Shown: one piece after another, positions 6,230-13,907 of the stretch | How positions within the stretch are numbered: position 1 is the stretch's first letter | Layout of the letters: each line of letters begins with the position of its first letter | Source of the DNA: Lachnospiraceae bacterium | GTDB lineage: Bacteria > Bacillota > Clostridia > Oscillospirales > Ruminococcaceae | Length of the DNA stretch: 22,795 nucleotides | Reading direction: 5' to 3' | Assembly: GCA_023664705.1 (NCBI GenBank) | Contig: JAMPFE010000032.1 | Span: 1 to 22,795, forward strand | Notes under the pieces: generated by a model | The model's database searches: none | Told to the model about the DNA's origin: nothing | The model's input: the letters and a program-made list of their open reading frames with translations, nothing else | Made by a program: the position numbers and the translations under genes

Positions 6230-6256
6230 TTTAACACGCAGGGGGTGTTAAATCTT
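6230..6256 (+). terminator. Terminator-like hairpin after the ATPase
   Basis: TTTAACAC (6230-6237) pairs with GTGTTAAA (6245-6252), with a 7-base loop, followed by TCTTTTC. It lies 11 bases after the ATPase stop. The stem is AT-rich, so it is a modest terminator. Confidence 0.5.
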
Positions 6257-6383
6257 TTCGCGAAGCCGCTCTACAAGCCGCTTTACGAAAAAAATCGTTA
6301 AAAGGAAATATATAGGTAAACAAGACTTATCTTTGCTGTTAGCAAGTGCCTAAGCAAATAATCGTAGCAAGAGAAAGGATGGT

Positions 6384-7199
6384 TTGTGTTTGAAAAGAAA
6401 AAATTATGTAAGGATAAATGCCGACCCTACCGAAACGGAATTACGACAGCGTTTAGCTGTTTTGTACAAGGTAAAGAAACTGTTCGCGATGCTCGACACT
6501 GAATATATGTCGACGCGGCAGCTAGCTGATTTTTTCGGTGTGCCGGTACAGACGATTTCAATCAACTATGAACTACGCAAAGAGGCGTTCATTCTGGACG
6601 GCGTTTACAACGTGCAAAACTCCGATTATATTCTGGCGGAGGCTATCACGCATGAAACAGGAGAGAAAATATTAAACGCCGACCTGCTTCCAGATCAAGA
6701 TGATGCCGTATATGATTTCAGGCAATTCCCTAAACGGGCAATACTTCGGATGTCAATGCTAATGACCGATAACCCTGTTGCTGCTGCGGTGCGCGATCAG
6801 CTACTCAATCTTACCGAGTGCGTGGAGTTTCAATGTACTACCGCTGCTCGGAAAGATATTAAGGTAACAAACGATTTGATTAGTGCTATGAACAACGGGA
6901 ATGAGGACAATATACAAAAGGCTTTGAAAAATTACAGAAAACGCCGAAATCGTTATCTGTTTATAATCGAGCCGTTTTTTCCGAGGGAAAATGCGTTAGC
7001 GGATTTGTATGCCAAATTCGGTGTTCTTGTAAATAATGTAAAATGGTCTGTGGCAAGTTTGATGACACCAAGCGATGACCATCCGAGAGGTTTGCCGTAC
7101 AGAAAGGCATTGAAACAAGCAGCGCTCAAACTCGCGAAAAAATATTACAAGCGTGACAAGTTGACACAAGAAGAGCTTGACATAGTAGAGAGAAAATAG
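6384..7199 (+). CDS. Phage-type HTH regulatory protein (271 aa)
   Basis: A DNA-binding protein of a type found in phages and integrative elements; not a named family. Residues about 42-70 (YMSTRQLADFFGVPVQTISINYELRKEAFILDG) read as a helix-turn-helix. Residues near 118-145 (FPKRAILRMSMLMTDNPVAAAVRDQLLNLTE) match a motif that recurs in phage regulatory proteins near antirepressors. The C-terminal third is basic, with repeated Lys (LKLAKKYYKRDKL). No ATG is available: a TTG at 6384 is used, 5 bases after AAAGG (6374-6378), with a second TTG at 6390 as an alternative. It ends before a strong terminator at 7225. Likely a regulator of the element; target unknown. Confidence 0.75.
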   Translation: MCLKRKNYVRINADPTETELRQRLAVLYKVKKLFAMLDTEYMSTRQLADFFGVPVQTISINYELRKEAFILDGVYNVQNSDYILAEAITHETGEKILNADLLPDQDDAVYDFRQFPKRAILRMSMLMTDNPVAAAVRDQLLNLTECVEFQCTTAARKDIKVTNDLISAMNNGNEDNIQKALKNYRKRRNRYLFIIEPFFPRENALADLYAKFGVLVNNVKWSVASLMTPSDDHPRGLPYRKALKQAALKLAKKYYKRDKLTQEELDIVERK

Positions 7200-7224
7200 C
7201 AGCAAAAACTTTCAAATTATAATG

Positions 7225-7277
7225 AGCCGCTCTTAGACAGTATTTCAGCAATTATACGGGTTAAGGGCGGCTTTTTT
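7225..7277 (+). terminator. Strong terminator after the HTH gene
   Basis: AGCCGCTCTTA (7225-7235) pairs with TAAGGGCGGCT (7262-7272), with one wobble, followed by a T6 run (7272-7277). Confidence 0.8.
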
Positions 7278-7345
7278 CATTTCGGAATAGTATCGGCTTA
7301 ATCGGTGTTTTCCGTGTGTAAAAGTAGAAAAATGTAGTTTTTTTC

Positions 7346-7354
7346 TGCTATAAT
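7346..7354 (+). promoter_or_regulatory. Extended -10 promoter for the glycine-rich gene
   Basis: TGCTATAAT (TG at 7346-7347, -10 at 7349-7354) is a good extended -10. No -35 is evident at the normal distance. It lies about 50 bases before the TTG start at 7405. Confidence 0.55.
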
Positions 7355-7404
7355 TTATTTATAGACAAAATGGTTAAAAATATGTATTTTCAGGAGGTGT
7401 TTAC

Positions 7405-8595
7405 TTGGCTGATAACAAAGATATAGAAGTGAATGTAAGTGGTGTTGCCCCAAAATTAAAGGGTAATGACTCACGATATGGGCGATGGTTTTTAATTGAT
7501 GAAAGTGGAGACTTTTCCCTCGACCACTCGGTTATAGCGAGTGTTTGGCTTGTAGGCGGCGGTTGTGACGGCGAAAAAGGCTACTGGAACAGTGACAGCG
7601 GTAAACAGTGTACGGCTGACCGCGATCAAGGCGCTATTTTGAGTGACGACGACCCGAATAAAGGCACAAAACTTGCCGGCGGTAGGAGTGGCAAGGGCGG
7701 TGATGGCGGTTATGTCCTTATGATGCACAATATTAAAATCCCCGCAAACGTCAATTTATCTGCCGTTATTGCAGAGAGAAACAATAAAACGGGTACATCA
7801 CTTAACATAGACGGAGCTACATATAAATGCAACGACAGCGGCAGTTTTTGTAAAAAAGGCGGTGACGGAGGATGGGTGCCCAGTCTGGATGAAGCGAAGG
7901 CGAACAGTTGGCAAGAGTTCGCTAACGGTCGAGAAGACGTTATCAACAAAGATTTGGTAGAACGCGAAAAAGGCGGAGAGGACGGAATTGCTACACCATG
8001 TACCGTTACGGAGACAGTGAACGGTAAAAATGTTACTACTTGTTATGTCGGTTCTTCGGGCAGCGGCGGCGCTGCTTGTAACGGCGGTACAGATGCAACG
8101 GCTTTGGGTTCGGCAGGACAAGGCGCGGGCAGCGGCGAGGCACATCGCTCAGCAGGTACGGACGCAGTAGGCTATGGCTGCGGCGGAGGCGGTGGTGCTA
8201 CTTGCGGCAATTATGAGGCACAAACAGGCAGATATGGCGGCTACGGCAAGCAGGGATGTATTATTATCGCTTATGTAGTCGAGCAAAAAACGCTTATCGT
8301 GGAAAAGCGTTACAAAAAGAAATGTACTACGAACAAGAGTTGTAAAACCAATTATGCCACATCGCAGAATAGTACACACTGCTGTACAACTGATAATAAC
8401 GGCTGCGGCTGTGGTTCGTCAAGCAGTAACTCTGTGCCAAGTGGTGTTACACGCGACAGTTCCGATAATATCAAAATTCGGATCAGTAAGATGAGTGTCC
8501 AAGAATTGATGACCGCGATTCGAGAAGCCGAAGCGGAAAATCTGGAACTGATGAAACAAATCGAAGAGCTTGAAAGTAAATTGAATAAGGATTGA
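7405..8595 (+). CDS. Glycine- and cysteine-rich tail-fibre-like protein (396 aa)
   Basis: A soluble protein of 396 residues with no signal peptide. The TTG at 7405 follows AGGAGGT (7392-7398) with a 6-base gap. After an N-terminal stretch, SVIASVWLVGGGCDG (about residue 43 on) starts a glycine-rich fold. Further Gly patches are LAGGRSGKGGDGGYVL, KKGGDGGWV, GSSGSGGAACNGG and GYGCGGGGGATCGN, and the domain closes with YGKQGCIIIAYVV. This order matches the Gly-rich domains in phage tail and adhesin proteins. It is unusually Cys-rich, with a later cluster CTTNKSC...HCCTTDNNGCGCG. The C-terminus (MSVQELMTAIREAEAENLELMKQIEELESKL) is a coiled coil, likely for oligomerisation. No other phage structural gene is near. 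Surface binding or tail decoration is inference. Confidence 0.75.
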   Translation: MADNKDIEVNVSGVAPKLKGNDSRYGRWFLIDESGDFSLDHSVIASVWLVGGGCDGEKGYWNSDSGKQCTADRDQGAILSDDDPNKGTKLAGGRSGKGGDGGYVLMMHNIKIPANVNLSAVIAERNNKTGTSLNIDGATYKCNDSGSFCKKGGDGGWVPSLDEAKANSWQEFANGREDVINKDLVEREKGGEDGIATPCTVTETVNGKNVTTCYVGSSGSGGAACNGGTDATALGSAGQGAGSGEAHRSAGTDAVGYGCGGGGGATCGNYEAQTGRYGGYGKQGCIIIAYVVEQKTLIVEKRYKKKCTTNKSCKTNYATSQNSTHCCTTDNNGCGCGSSSSNSVPSGVTRDSSDNIKIRISKMSVQELMTAIREAEAENLELMKQIEELESKLNKD

Positions 8596-8600
8596 TCGTA

Positions 8601-8636
8601 TGCTCGGCGCGAAATATCGCCGAGCATTTTCTTTTT
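8601..8636 (+). terminator. Strong terminator after the glycine-rich gene
   Basis: TGCTCGGCG (8601-8609) pairs perfectly with CGCCGAGCA (8618-8626), followed by TTTTCTTTTT. Confidence 0.9.
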
Positions 8637-8643
8637 CTGTACA

Positions 8644-8720
8644 ACAAGTGAAATAAAACTTAAATTTTAATTGTTCACATATGAGCGCAATATAGAATTG
8701 GATAATTAAACCTCACTTGT
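8644..8720. repeat. Distant inverted pair in the gap before the GNAT pair
   Basis: ACAAGTGA (8644-8651) and TCACTTGT (8713-8720) are perfect complements 61 bases apart. No gene is seen in 8637-8803. Confidence 0.3.
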
Positions 8721-8800
8721 GCAAGAAAATGTCATAAAGCATCTACTGTAAAATATTCTCGCTAATGGATTTTATGAACATTTGGCAACAAGATAAAAAG

Positions 8801-8832
8801 CGGTTGACAAAACCGAAAAAATGGGGTATAAT
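8801..8832 (+). promoter_or_regulatory. Promoter with overlapping small palindrome, GNAT pair
   Basis: TTGACA (8804-8809), a 17-base spacer and TATAAT (8827-8832). The -35 lies inside CGGTT-GACAA-AACCG (8801-8815), a short inverted repeat that could be an operator for autoregulation. Confidence 0.75.
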
Positions 8833-8871
8833 ATAGATAAGTAAGAGTTGTGCGCCGAAAGGAGTGATATT

Positions 8872-9051
8872 ATGGCAACATTTTCGTTTGACAGACCGCT
8901 GGTACTTGACGAAGAAGCGACGGAAAAATTCTTGGAGATCGCTTTGACCCCGGCAAAGCCTGATGGCATAAAACCTTTCTCATTAGAAGAACAACGTGAG
9001 AGCGAGGAAATAATAAAAAAATGGTACGAGAACCAAAGAAACAAGAAATAA
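8872..9051 (+). CDS. Small protein, candidate antitoxin (59 aa)
   Basis: A 59-residue acidic protein encoded directly upstream of, and overlapping, a GNAT gene by 31 bases. The start ATG at 8872 follows AAAGGAGTG. The N-terminus MATFSFDRPLVLDEEATEKFLEIA is a short strand plus a helix; the C-terminus (FSLEEQRESEEIIKKWYENQRNKK) is a charged helix. This small-plus-GNAT pattern recurs in clostridial genomes and resembles type II toxin-antitoxin layouts in which a small protein neutralises an acetyltransferase. No ribbon-helix-helix motif is clear, so antitoxin status rests mainly on context: small size, promoter with a palindrome, and overlap. Confidence 0.65.
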   Translation: MATFSFDRPLVLDEEATEKFLEIALTPAKPDGIKPFSLEEQRESEEIIKKWYENQRNKK

Positions 9052-9656
9052 AAGTTTTATCGCTTGGGGGTTTGCTGTTGCAATCCGAAATTAAGGGAGA
9101 TATTCAAAGCCTTATGGACTTGTTATCTTCCTTTTCTTGTTCACAAGATAAGGACATAGAGGACTTTATACATAACCGTGCGATTGATTTTGAGCGTGTA
9201 AATAAGGCAAGAACATACCTTGTGTGTGACAATAATGTTTGGCTTGCAGAGGGCAAGCTCGTTGTTCTCGGATATTTCAGTACCGCGCTCAAGGTGTTGG
9301 ATATACCCGAAAATATATCCAACAATTTTAGGAAAAAATTGGATGGTATGGCGGCTACGCTGCACGGCGAGGTTATCAAGTCCGCGCCGTGCTACTTGAT
9401 AGGGCAGCTTGCTAAGAACTCCAACATACCCGACGAGCAGTCTATCGGTGGCTCCGATCTGATAAACAGTGCAATATCTGTCATACGCTCAGCGGAAACT
9501 TTTGTCGGCGGCAGATATGTACTGATTGAGTGCCGCGATAACCCCAAACTGTTGAAATTCTATGCGGATAATGATTTCAAGACTTTTGCTGCGATTCCAT
9601 TCAAAGGGGAGCCGATGGTGCAAATGCTGCGACCGCTTTGCAGTGCTACTCTGTAA
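9021..9656 (+). CDS. GNAT-family acetyltransferase, candidate toxin (211 aa)
   Basis: Probably an acetyl-CoA-dependent N-acetyltransferase. The C-terminal half shows the GNAT pattern: PCYLIGQLAKN (strand 4), then EQSIGGSDLINSAISVI in the place of the acetyl-CoA loop and helix, then GGRYVLIECRDNPKLLKFYADNDFKTF, the usual closing motif. The canonical R/QxxGxG/A loop is only partly kept (QSIGGS). The ATG at 9021 lies inside the upstream gene, so translation is coupled; only GAGGAAAT lies before it. TacT-type GNAT toxins acetylate aminoacyl-tRNA; whether this one does is not shown. It could instead be an ordinary cargo acetyltransferase. It is the last gene of the accessory block. Confidence 0.75.
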   Translation: MVREPKKQEIKVLSLGGLLLQSEIKGDIQSLMDLLSSFSCSQDKDIEDFIHNRAIDFERVNKARTYLVCDNNVWLAEGKLVVLGYFSTALKVLDIPENISNNFRKKLDGMAATLHGEVIKSAPCYLIGQLAKNSNIPDEQSIGGSDLINSAISVIRSAETFVGGRYVLIECRDNPKLLKFYADNDFKTFAAIPFKGEPMVQMLRPLCSATL

Positions 9657-9839
9657 GCCGCTCAACGTCCTTGAAAAATCCCTACAAAATCCCTAGAAAA
9701 GTTGAATTTTATCATATTTTCACACTTTACAGCTTGCACGAAAATAGCCGCAAACGGCATTGTAAAGCGGTTTGACGGGTGCTTGGCAAACTTACTTAAA
9801 CCGACAAAAACGGCATATTCAGACCCAGCTATCCCAGCC

Positions 9840-9878
9840 AACAAAAATTGCCCTTGCAAAGCAAGGGCAATTTTTGTT
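9840..9878. terminator. Perfect bidirectional terminator
   Basis: AACAAAAATTGCCCTTGC (9840-9857) and its exact complement (9861-9878), with an AAA loop. The A- and T-runs on each side make it work in both directions. It separates the rightward accessory genes from the leftward core operon. Confidence 0.9.
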
Positions 9879-9881
9879 GAC

Positions 9882-10004
9882 CGCAAAGGCTTTCGTGAGC
9901 GCCGCTTCGCGGCACTCGCGAAAGCTCTTTGCTTGCACGGTTTTTGCTCGCCCTGCCCTTATGGCAGGACGATTTTGCTTCGCAAAATATCGCAAAAACC
10001 GCGC
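9882..10004 (+). repeat. Hairpin-rich dispersed repeat, copy 1 (123 bases)
   Basis: A near copy of 14080-14198. Both start CGCAAAGGCTTTCG and end GCAAAAACCGCGC. The unit has a first hairpin (GCTTTCG...CGAAAGC) and then a second structure. In that one, GGTTTTTGC and GCAAAAACC close over two inner stems, TCGCCCTGCC/GGCAGGACGA (one mismatch in this copy) and ATTTTGC/GCAAAAT. It comes directly after a perfect terminator and ends 36 bases from the sfp-like stop. It is not coding. Confidence 0.85.
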
Positions 10005-10040
10005 TGCGCGCCTGCATCGGCTATGAGCCGACGCTATTGT

Positions 10041-10670
10041 TCAGACCTTTAAAATATACCTGTCGAGCAGCTCCTTAATCGGCAGCTCGCGCACCTCCGC
10101 GCCGAGGGCTCCCTTGCCCGAAACGCCGATGAGGAAGCCGCCGCGTTCGAGCGCGGTCGTATCGGGCAGCTCAAGCGAGTTCACGCCGCGCATATCGCGC
10201 GTTATGCCGATGCCGAGGCGCTTTAAAAACGCCTCCTTCTGCACCCAGAACCGCAGAAAATCGCCGCTCGACGCAGTGCGGGACATCTCCTCGTCCGACA
10301 GCACGCGCCCGTACATCGCCTCGTTTACGCGCCTGTCCCCACGCTCGACGTCGACGCCGAGCTCCTCCCCGTCCGAGAACGCCGCGCAGACCGCGCCCCT
10401 CGTATGCGACAGCGAAAACTGCGCGGGACTGCCTTTGAGGCGGGGCTTTCCGTGAGTGCCGAGCGCGAATTGCAGCTTCTTTTGCGGCAGCCCCGTCCGC
10501 GCGGACAGCTCCGACAGCACCAGCAGCCGCGAGAGCAGCGCATTTATCCTGTCGCCGTCGGTTTTTTTCTTCATGACGGCGCGGCGGCGCGCGGGCTCCA
10601 GACAGCCCATGAAGCCCTCCAGCTCGCGCCATGTAAGGCTTTTATCGACCCGCAGTAAAATGATATCCAT
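10041..10670 (-). CDS. Sfp-type 4'-phosphopantetheinyl transferase
   Basis: Transfers the phosphopantetheine arm of CoA to a serine of a carrier protein. The family pattern is intact: GTHGKPRL (residues 71-78), FSLSHTRG (85-92), GVDVE with the metal ligands D107 and E109, and FWVQKEAFLKRLG (141-153). At 209 residues it has normal length for the Sfp/AcpT-like class. The start at 10670 is chosen because the family N-terminus begins there. The open frame continues upstream to 10967, but that part is the shadow of the neighbouring gene. Its ATG overlaps the stop of the Rsm22-family gene by one base (TAATG), so the two are co-translated. No carrier protein or NRPS/PKS gene is in the window, so the substrate is unknown. 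Confidence 0.92.
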   Translation of the reverse strand: MDIILLRVDKSLTWRELEGFMGCLEPARRRAVMKKKTDGDRINALLSRLLVLSELSARTGLPQKKLQFALGTHGKPRLKGSPAQFSLSHTRGAVCAAFSDGEELGVDVERGDRRVNEAMYGRVLSDEEMSRTASSGDFLRFWVQKEAFLKRLGIGITRDMRGVNSLELPDTTALERGGFLIGVSGKGALGAEVRELPIKELLDRYILKV

Positions 10671-11611
10671 TATATTTTGTCCCCCGTGGATGCCTTTCTC
10701 GCCGCCTTGAACAGCGGGTTTTTCTTTGTTATCAATTCGGTCGAAACGCCGTTTTCCGCGCAGACGGTCAGCGTTATTTTCCCTTTTTCCGCGAACGGTC
10801 GGCGGAGTATGCGTTTTTCGCACGGCAGCGCGCTTTCCTGTGCCGCGGCAAGGAAGCAGAATTTTTCGTCCTCGTAGGGAACGTCCGCGCCCTTCAGCTG
10901 CTTGTGTATACGCGAGCGCGCGGCTCTTGCCGTGAAATGGCACCAGTCGTTTTCGGGCAGGGGGCATTCGCCTGTATTCGGGCAGGGCGCGGCGATCTTA
11001 AGTCCGAGCCCGATAAGCTGCTTCCGCATTTGCCGCACATTTGAGAACGAATTAGGCGTGCCGGGCTCTACGATGAGCAGCAGCTTTTCGGCGGCATCGG
11101 CGAGCTGCCCGACGGCGGCTTTTCTTTGCGCGGCGGGGAGCTCGTTCAGGCAGTACGAGCAGATGACCAGATCGGCTTTTTCGGGTATGCCCTGCGCAAT
11201 ATCGCGCCGTATCCACTCGCCCCGAACGCCCATGCAATCGAAAAAACTGCCGCCGAGGTCCGCCATAGCCCGTTCTCGCTCTATGCACGTTATTTTTGCG
11301 CAGCCCGTCAGCATCGCCGCCGCGATAGCTCCCGCGCCCGTGCCCGCGCCGACGTCGAGTATCGAGCGGATCTCGCCGCCGAAGCACTCCAGCGAGAGCT
11401 CCAACGCGCGGCTTACCGCCGCGAACGTCGCGGGCATGCGGACTGCCGAATACGCGATAACGTCAAGCCGCCCCGATGCGGAGCGCTTGCCGTTTCCGCG
11501 CTCGTCGCGGTAGCGCTCCGAAAGGGACTCCGCTGCCTTGGAAAGCTCTTTTATATCCTCGCCCTCGACAAGCGCGTTTATTTTGCTGCGGAGCTGCGCG
11601 GGAAATTCCAT
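10670..11611 (-). CDS. Rsm22-family methyltransferase-like protein with Fe-S cysteines
   Basis: A bacterial member of the Rsm22/METTL17 family, linked to assembly of the small ribosomal subunit. Residues 86-94 (DVGAGTGAG) form the SAM-binding loop. The C-terminal part has the family signature APCPNTGECPLPENDWCHFTARAARSR and, slightly later, LPYEDEKF-like VPYEDEKFCFL. Cys 210, 216 and 224 with the distal Cys 284 fit the four-cysteine pattern that carries a 4Fe-4S cluster in the mitochondrial relative. The start ATG at 11611 follows AAGGTG and lies 8 bases after the chemoreceptor stop. The gene overlaps the following phosphopantetheinyl transferase gene by one base. Whether it methylates RNA or acts only as an assembly factor is not known. 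Confidence 0.88.
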   Translation of the reverse strand: MEFPAQLRSKINALVEGEDIKELSKAAESLSERYRDERGNGKRSASGRLDVIAYSAVRMPATFAAVSRALELSLECFGGEIRSILDVGAGTGAGAIAAAMLTGCAKITCIERERAMADLGGSFFDCMGVRGEWIRRDIAQGIPEKADLVICSYCLNELPAAQRKAAVGQLADAAEKLLLIVEPGTPNSFSNVRQMRKQLIGLGLKIAAPCPNTGECPLPENDWCHFTARAARSRIHKQLKGADVPYEDEKFCFLAAAQESALPCEKRILRRPFAEKGKITLTVCAENGVSTELITKKNPLFKAARKASTGDKI

Positions 11612-11619
11612 AATTCACC

Positions 11620-13596
11620 TTATTTGTAGTAATCCAGATTTGTTTTCAGCTTAGCGACCTGCGCGTCGAGAAGCCCGCTTGCCCGAGCGGCGGTGCGCGC
11701 CGTTTCGGAGGTCGAGCCGATGACCTTTTCCACTCGGGAGAGCTTTTCCACTATCTCCGCGAGCTTTATCTTTTCCTCCTCGGAAACGTCCGCTATCTCC
11801 GAAACGGAGCCGCTTATGGAGCTTGTTTCCTTGACGACCTCGTCGAGCATCGCCGCGGTCGAGTTCGCCGCCGCCGTACCGTTTCCGATCATCTTCACCG
11901 TGTCGCCGATAAGGACTGCCGTGGAGCTTGCCGCCTCGCTCGATTTGTTCGCGAGAGAGCGCACCTCCTCGGCAACGACCGCGAAGCCCTTGCCCGCTAT
12001 GCCCGCCCTCGAAGCCTCGATAGAGGCGTTCAGCGCGAGTATGTTGGTCTGAAAAGCTATATCCTCAATCGTCTCGTTTATCTTTACTATCTCGGCAGCC
12101 GAATGAGAGATCGTGTTCATTATCCGCACGAGCTCATGCATCTTGTCGTTTCCGTTGTTTACGGTATCGGTCGCCTTGGCGGCTCTCTGCTTTACGTCGA
12201 ACGCGTTGTCCGCGGACTGCGTAACGCGCATGCTGATGTCCTCAAGCCCCGTGGAAACGTCGCTTATAAGGCGCGTCTCGTCGGCGACCGCATCGGCAAG
12301 CTCCGCCGCGCCGCTCGATACGCTGCCCGAGCCGCCCGAAATTTCCTCGGAAATTTCCCCGAGCTGCTTGAAGGTATCGTGCATTGCGGCGCATATGTTG
12401 CGTATGGAGCGCTCCACCGCCTCAAACTCGCCCGCGAAGATAACCTGGCTGTCGTAGTTGAAATCGCCGTTAGCCATATGCTCGAGCAGCCTGCCTATCT
12501 CGTTTATGTAGGACTTCAGCGAGCGGTTCGTCATCTTGAGATCCTCGCAGATGGTGCCTATCTCGTCGTTCTGCGCGTCGGGGTACGTATGGTCGAGGAC
12601 GCCGTTCGACATGCTCGTAACGACGCTCTCAAGATGAATAAGCGGCTTTATGCGCTTTGTGAACTTCAGAACGAAGAACACCGCGCCGCCCGCTATCGCG
12701 GCTGCCGAAACGATGACCGCGAACACGACTATGCTCACAAGCGGCGCCGTCGCCTCGTTGTAATCGGCAGCGTACAGCACCTTCCAGCCCGTATCGCCTA
12801 TCGGAACGACGGGGAAATAGCTCTTCGCGCCGTCGTCGCCCCTGCCCGAGATAACGTTCATTCTGCCCGCGTCCGCGAGGACTTGGTTATATATCGGGGC
12901 AATGTCGACGAGCCTTGTAACGACCTCGTCCTCCCCCACGAGGCGGTGGGAATATTCGTCGTTCTTCGCGTGAACGACAACGTTGTTGTTGTCGTCCACC
13001 AGCACCGCGTAGCCGTTGTTATCGGCTTTCAGCCCCTTTGCGATGTCGACGAGCTCCGTCACCTCAATGTCCAGCCCGCACACGCCCGCAGCGCCGTCCG
13101 CGCCCTTCAGCGGCGCGGCGACGGTTATCACGATATTGCCCGTAGCCGCGTCGATATACGGCTCGGTGATAACGGCGCCGTTCGTGGCCTTCGCGCGGAT
13201 ATACCAGTCGCGCTCCTTAGCCTTATAATCGTCATCCACGGGATAAAGCCCGCACACCATGCCCATTTCGTCCGTCTCCCAAGCGAGATAGCCGTCCATG
13301 ATGTTGGACGAGCAGGGCAGCACGACGTCGACGATATACCGCTGCAGCTCGTCTCCGTGCAGGTCCTGCTCCGAGGCGGTCTGCGCGAAAGCCTCCGCGA
13401 TAGTCACGTGCTTCGTAAACCACGCGTCCATTTTCGCGGACTCCGTCGCCACGGTATGATAAAGGTCGGACTTTATCGACTTAGTGTACTGAATATTCAC
13501 ATTGACGGAAAAAATAAGGCAAACGATAACAAGCGCCGCCGTCAACACTCCCATTGACGACAGCAAAATGCTTTTCAACAAACTTTTCTTTTTCAT
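11620..13596 (-). CDS. Methyl-accepting chemotaxis protein with extracellular Cache domain
   Basis: A membrane chemoreceptor of 658 residues. Order: TM1 near residues 8-30; an extracellular double-Cache-type sensor, about 35-285 (WFTKHVTIAEAFAQT, RDWYIRAKATNGAVITEPYIDAATGNIVITVAAPL, GVCGLDIEV); TM2 near 290-315; HAMP linker, about 316-370; then the signalling coiled coil. The hairpin tip is conserved (INETIEDIAFQTNILALNASIEASRAG, then GKGFAVVAEEVRSLA). It therefore couples ligand binding to CheA/CheW. The start at 13596 is chosen because GGAGG lies 6 bases upstream; the frame is open for 14 more codons. A consensus promoter lies at 13648-13676. No C-terminal CheR-docking pentapeptide is seen. 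Implies a motile host, or at least a retained chemotaxis system. Confidence 0.95.
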   Translation of the reverse strand: MKKKSLLKSILLSSMGVLTAALVIVCLIFSVNVNIQYTKSIKSDLYHTVATESAKMDAWFTKHVTIAEAFAQTASEQDLHGDELQRYIVDVVLPCSSNIMDGYLAWETDEMGMVCGLYPVDDDYKAKERDWYIRAKATNGAVITEPYIDAATGNIVITVAAPLKGADGAAGVCGLDIEVTELVDIAKGLKADNNGYAVLVDDNNNVVVHAKNDEYSHRLVGEDEVVTRLVDIAPIYNQVLADAGRMNVISGRGDDGAKSYFPVVPIGDTGWKVLYAADYNEATAPLVSIVVFAVIVSAAAIAGGAVFFVLKFTKRIKPLIHLESVVTSMSNGVLDHTYPDAQNDEIGTICEDLKMTNRSLKSYINEIGRLLEHMANGDFNYDSQVIFAGEFEAVERSIRNICAAMHDTFKQLGEISEEISGGSGSVSSGAAELADAVADETRLISDVSTGLEDISMRVTQSADNAFDVKQRAAKATDTVNNGNDKMHELVRIMNTISHSAAEIVKINETIEDIAFQTNILALNASIEASRAGIAGKGFAVVAEEVRSLANKSSEAASSTAVLIGDTVKMIGNGTAAANSTAAMLDEVVKETSSISGSVSEIADVSEEEKIKLAEIVEKLSRVEKVIGSTSETARTAARASGLLDAQVAKLKTNLDYYK

Positions 13597-13647
13597 AGCG
13601 TTCCTCCGAAGATTTAGCAGTTGCCGAAAAATAACCATGCTAAGTAT

Positions 13648-13676
13648 ATTATACTCTAATGCGAAACCCTTGTCAA
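13648..13676 (-). promoter_or_regulatory. Promoter of the chemoreceptor operon
   Basis: On the minus strand, TTGACA (13671-13676), a 17-base spacer and TATAAT (13648-13653). Confidence 0.85.
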
Positions 13677-13732
13677 GATATTATTGCCTTTTTCAACATT
13701 TTTCGTTTTTCGGGGAAAAATTTAAAAAGTGC

Positions 13733-13761
13733 TTGACAAATCAAAAGCATTGTGATATAAT
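13733..13761 (+). promoter_or_regulatory. Promoter of the tRNA-Ser gene
   Basis: TTGACA (13733-13738), a 17-base spacer and TATAAT (13756-13761), 32 bases before the mature tRNA 5' end. Confidence 0.9.
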
Positions 13762-13793
13762 ATTATATGCATTGATATTTTATGTCGGCATTT

Positions 13794-13883
13794 GGAGAAC
13801 TACCCAAGTGGTGAAGGGGCTCCCCTGCTAAGGGAGTAGGTCGGGTGACCGGCGCGAGGGTTCAAATCCCTCGTTCTCCGCCA
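13794..13883 (+). tRNA. tRNA-Ser (anticodon GCU)
   Basis: The acceptor arms GGAGAAC and GTTCTCC pair fully. The anticodon stem CTCCC/GGGAG carries loop CTGCTAA, anticodon GCT, which reads AGC/AGU. The long variable arm is typical of tRNA-Ser. The T arm is GAGGG/CCCTC with loop TTCAAAT. The 3' CCA is encoded (13881-13883). Confidence 0.97.
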
Positions 13884-13907
13884 GCCCGCACGGCGGGCAG
13901 CGATTTC

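Larger units (their letters stand above)
9657..10040. other. Gene-free junction between accessory and core DNA
   Basis: No gene is supported here. From 9657 to about 9839 there is AT-rich sequence with the short repeated phrase AAAATCCCTA; this is likely close to the right edge of the accessory block, but no attachment site could be defined. A perfect 18-base bidirectional terminator (9840-9878) follows, then a copy of a hairpin-rich dispersed repeat (9882-10004). Confidence 0.6.

Noticed and set aside
9702..10052. Rightward open frame (116 codons) across the junction and repeat copy 1
   Set aside because: It runs through a perfect terminator and a hairpin repeat, and has no ribosome site.
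10671..10967. N-terminal extension of the phosphopantetheinyl transferase
   Set aside because: The extra 99 codons lie in a different frame of the Rsm22-family gene, are Arg/Gly-rich, and the family N-terminus begins at 10670.
12103..13557. Long rightward open frame (484 codons) over the chemoreceptor gene
   Set aside because: It is the opposite strand of a clear chemoreceptor; its composition is Arg/Val/His-rich and it shows no family motif or ribosome site.
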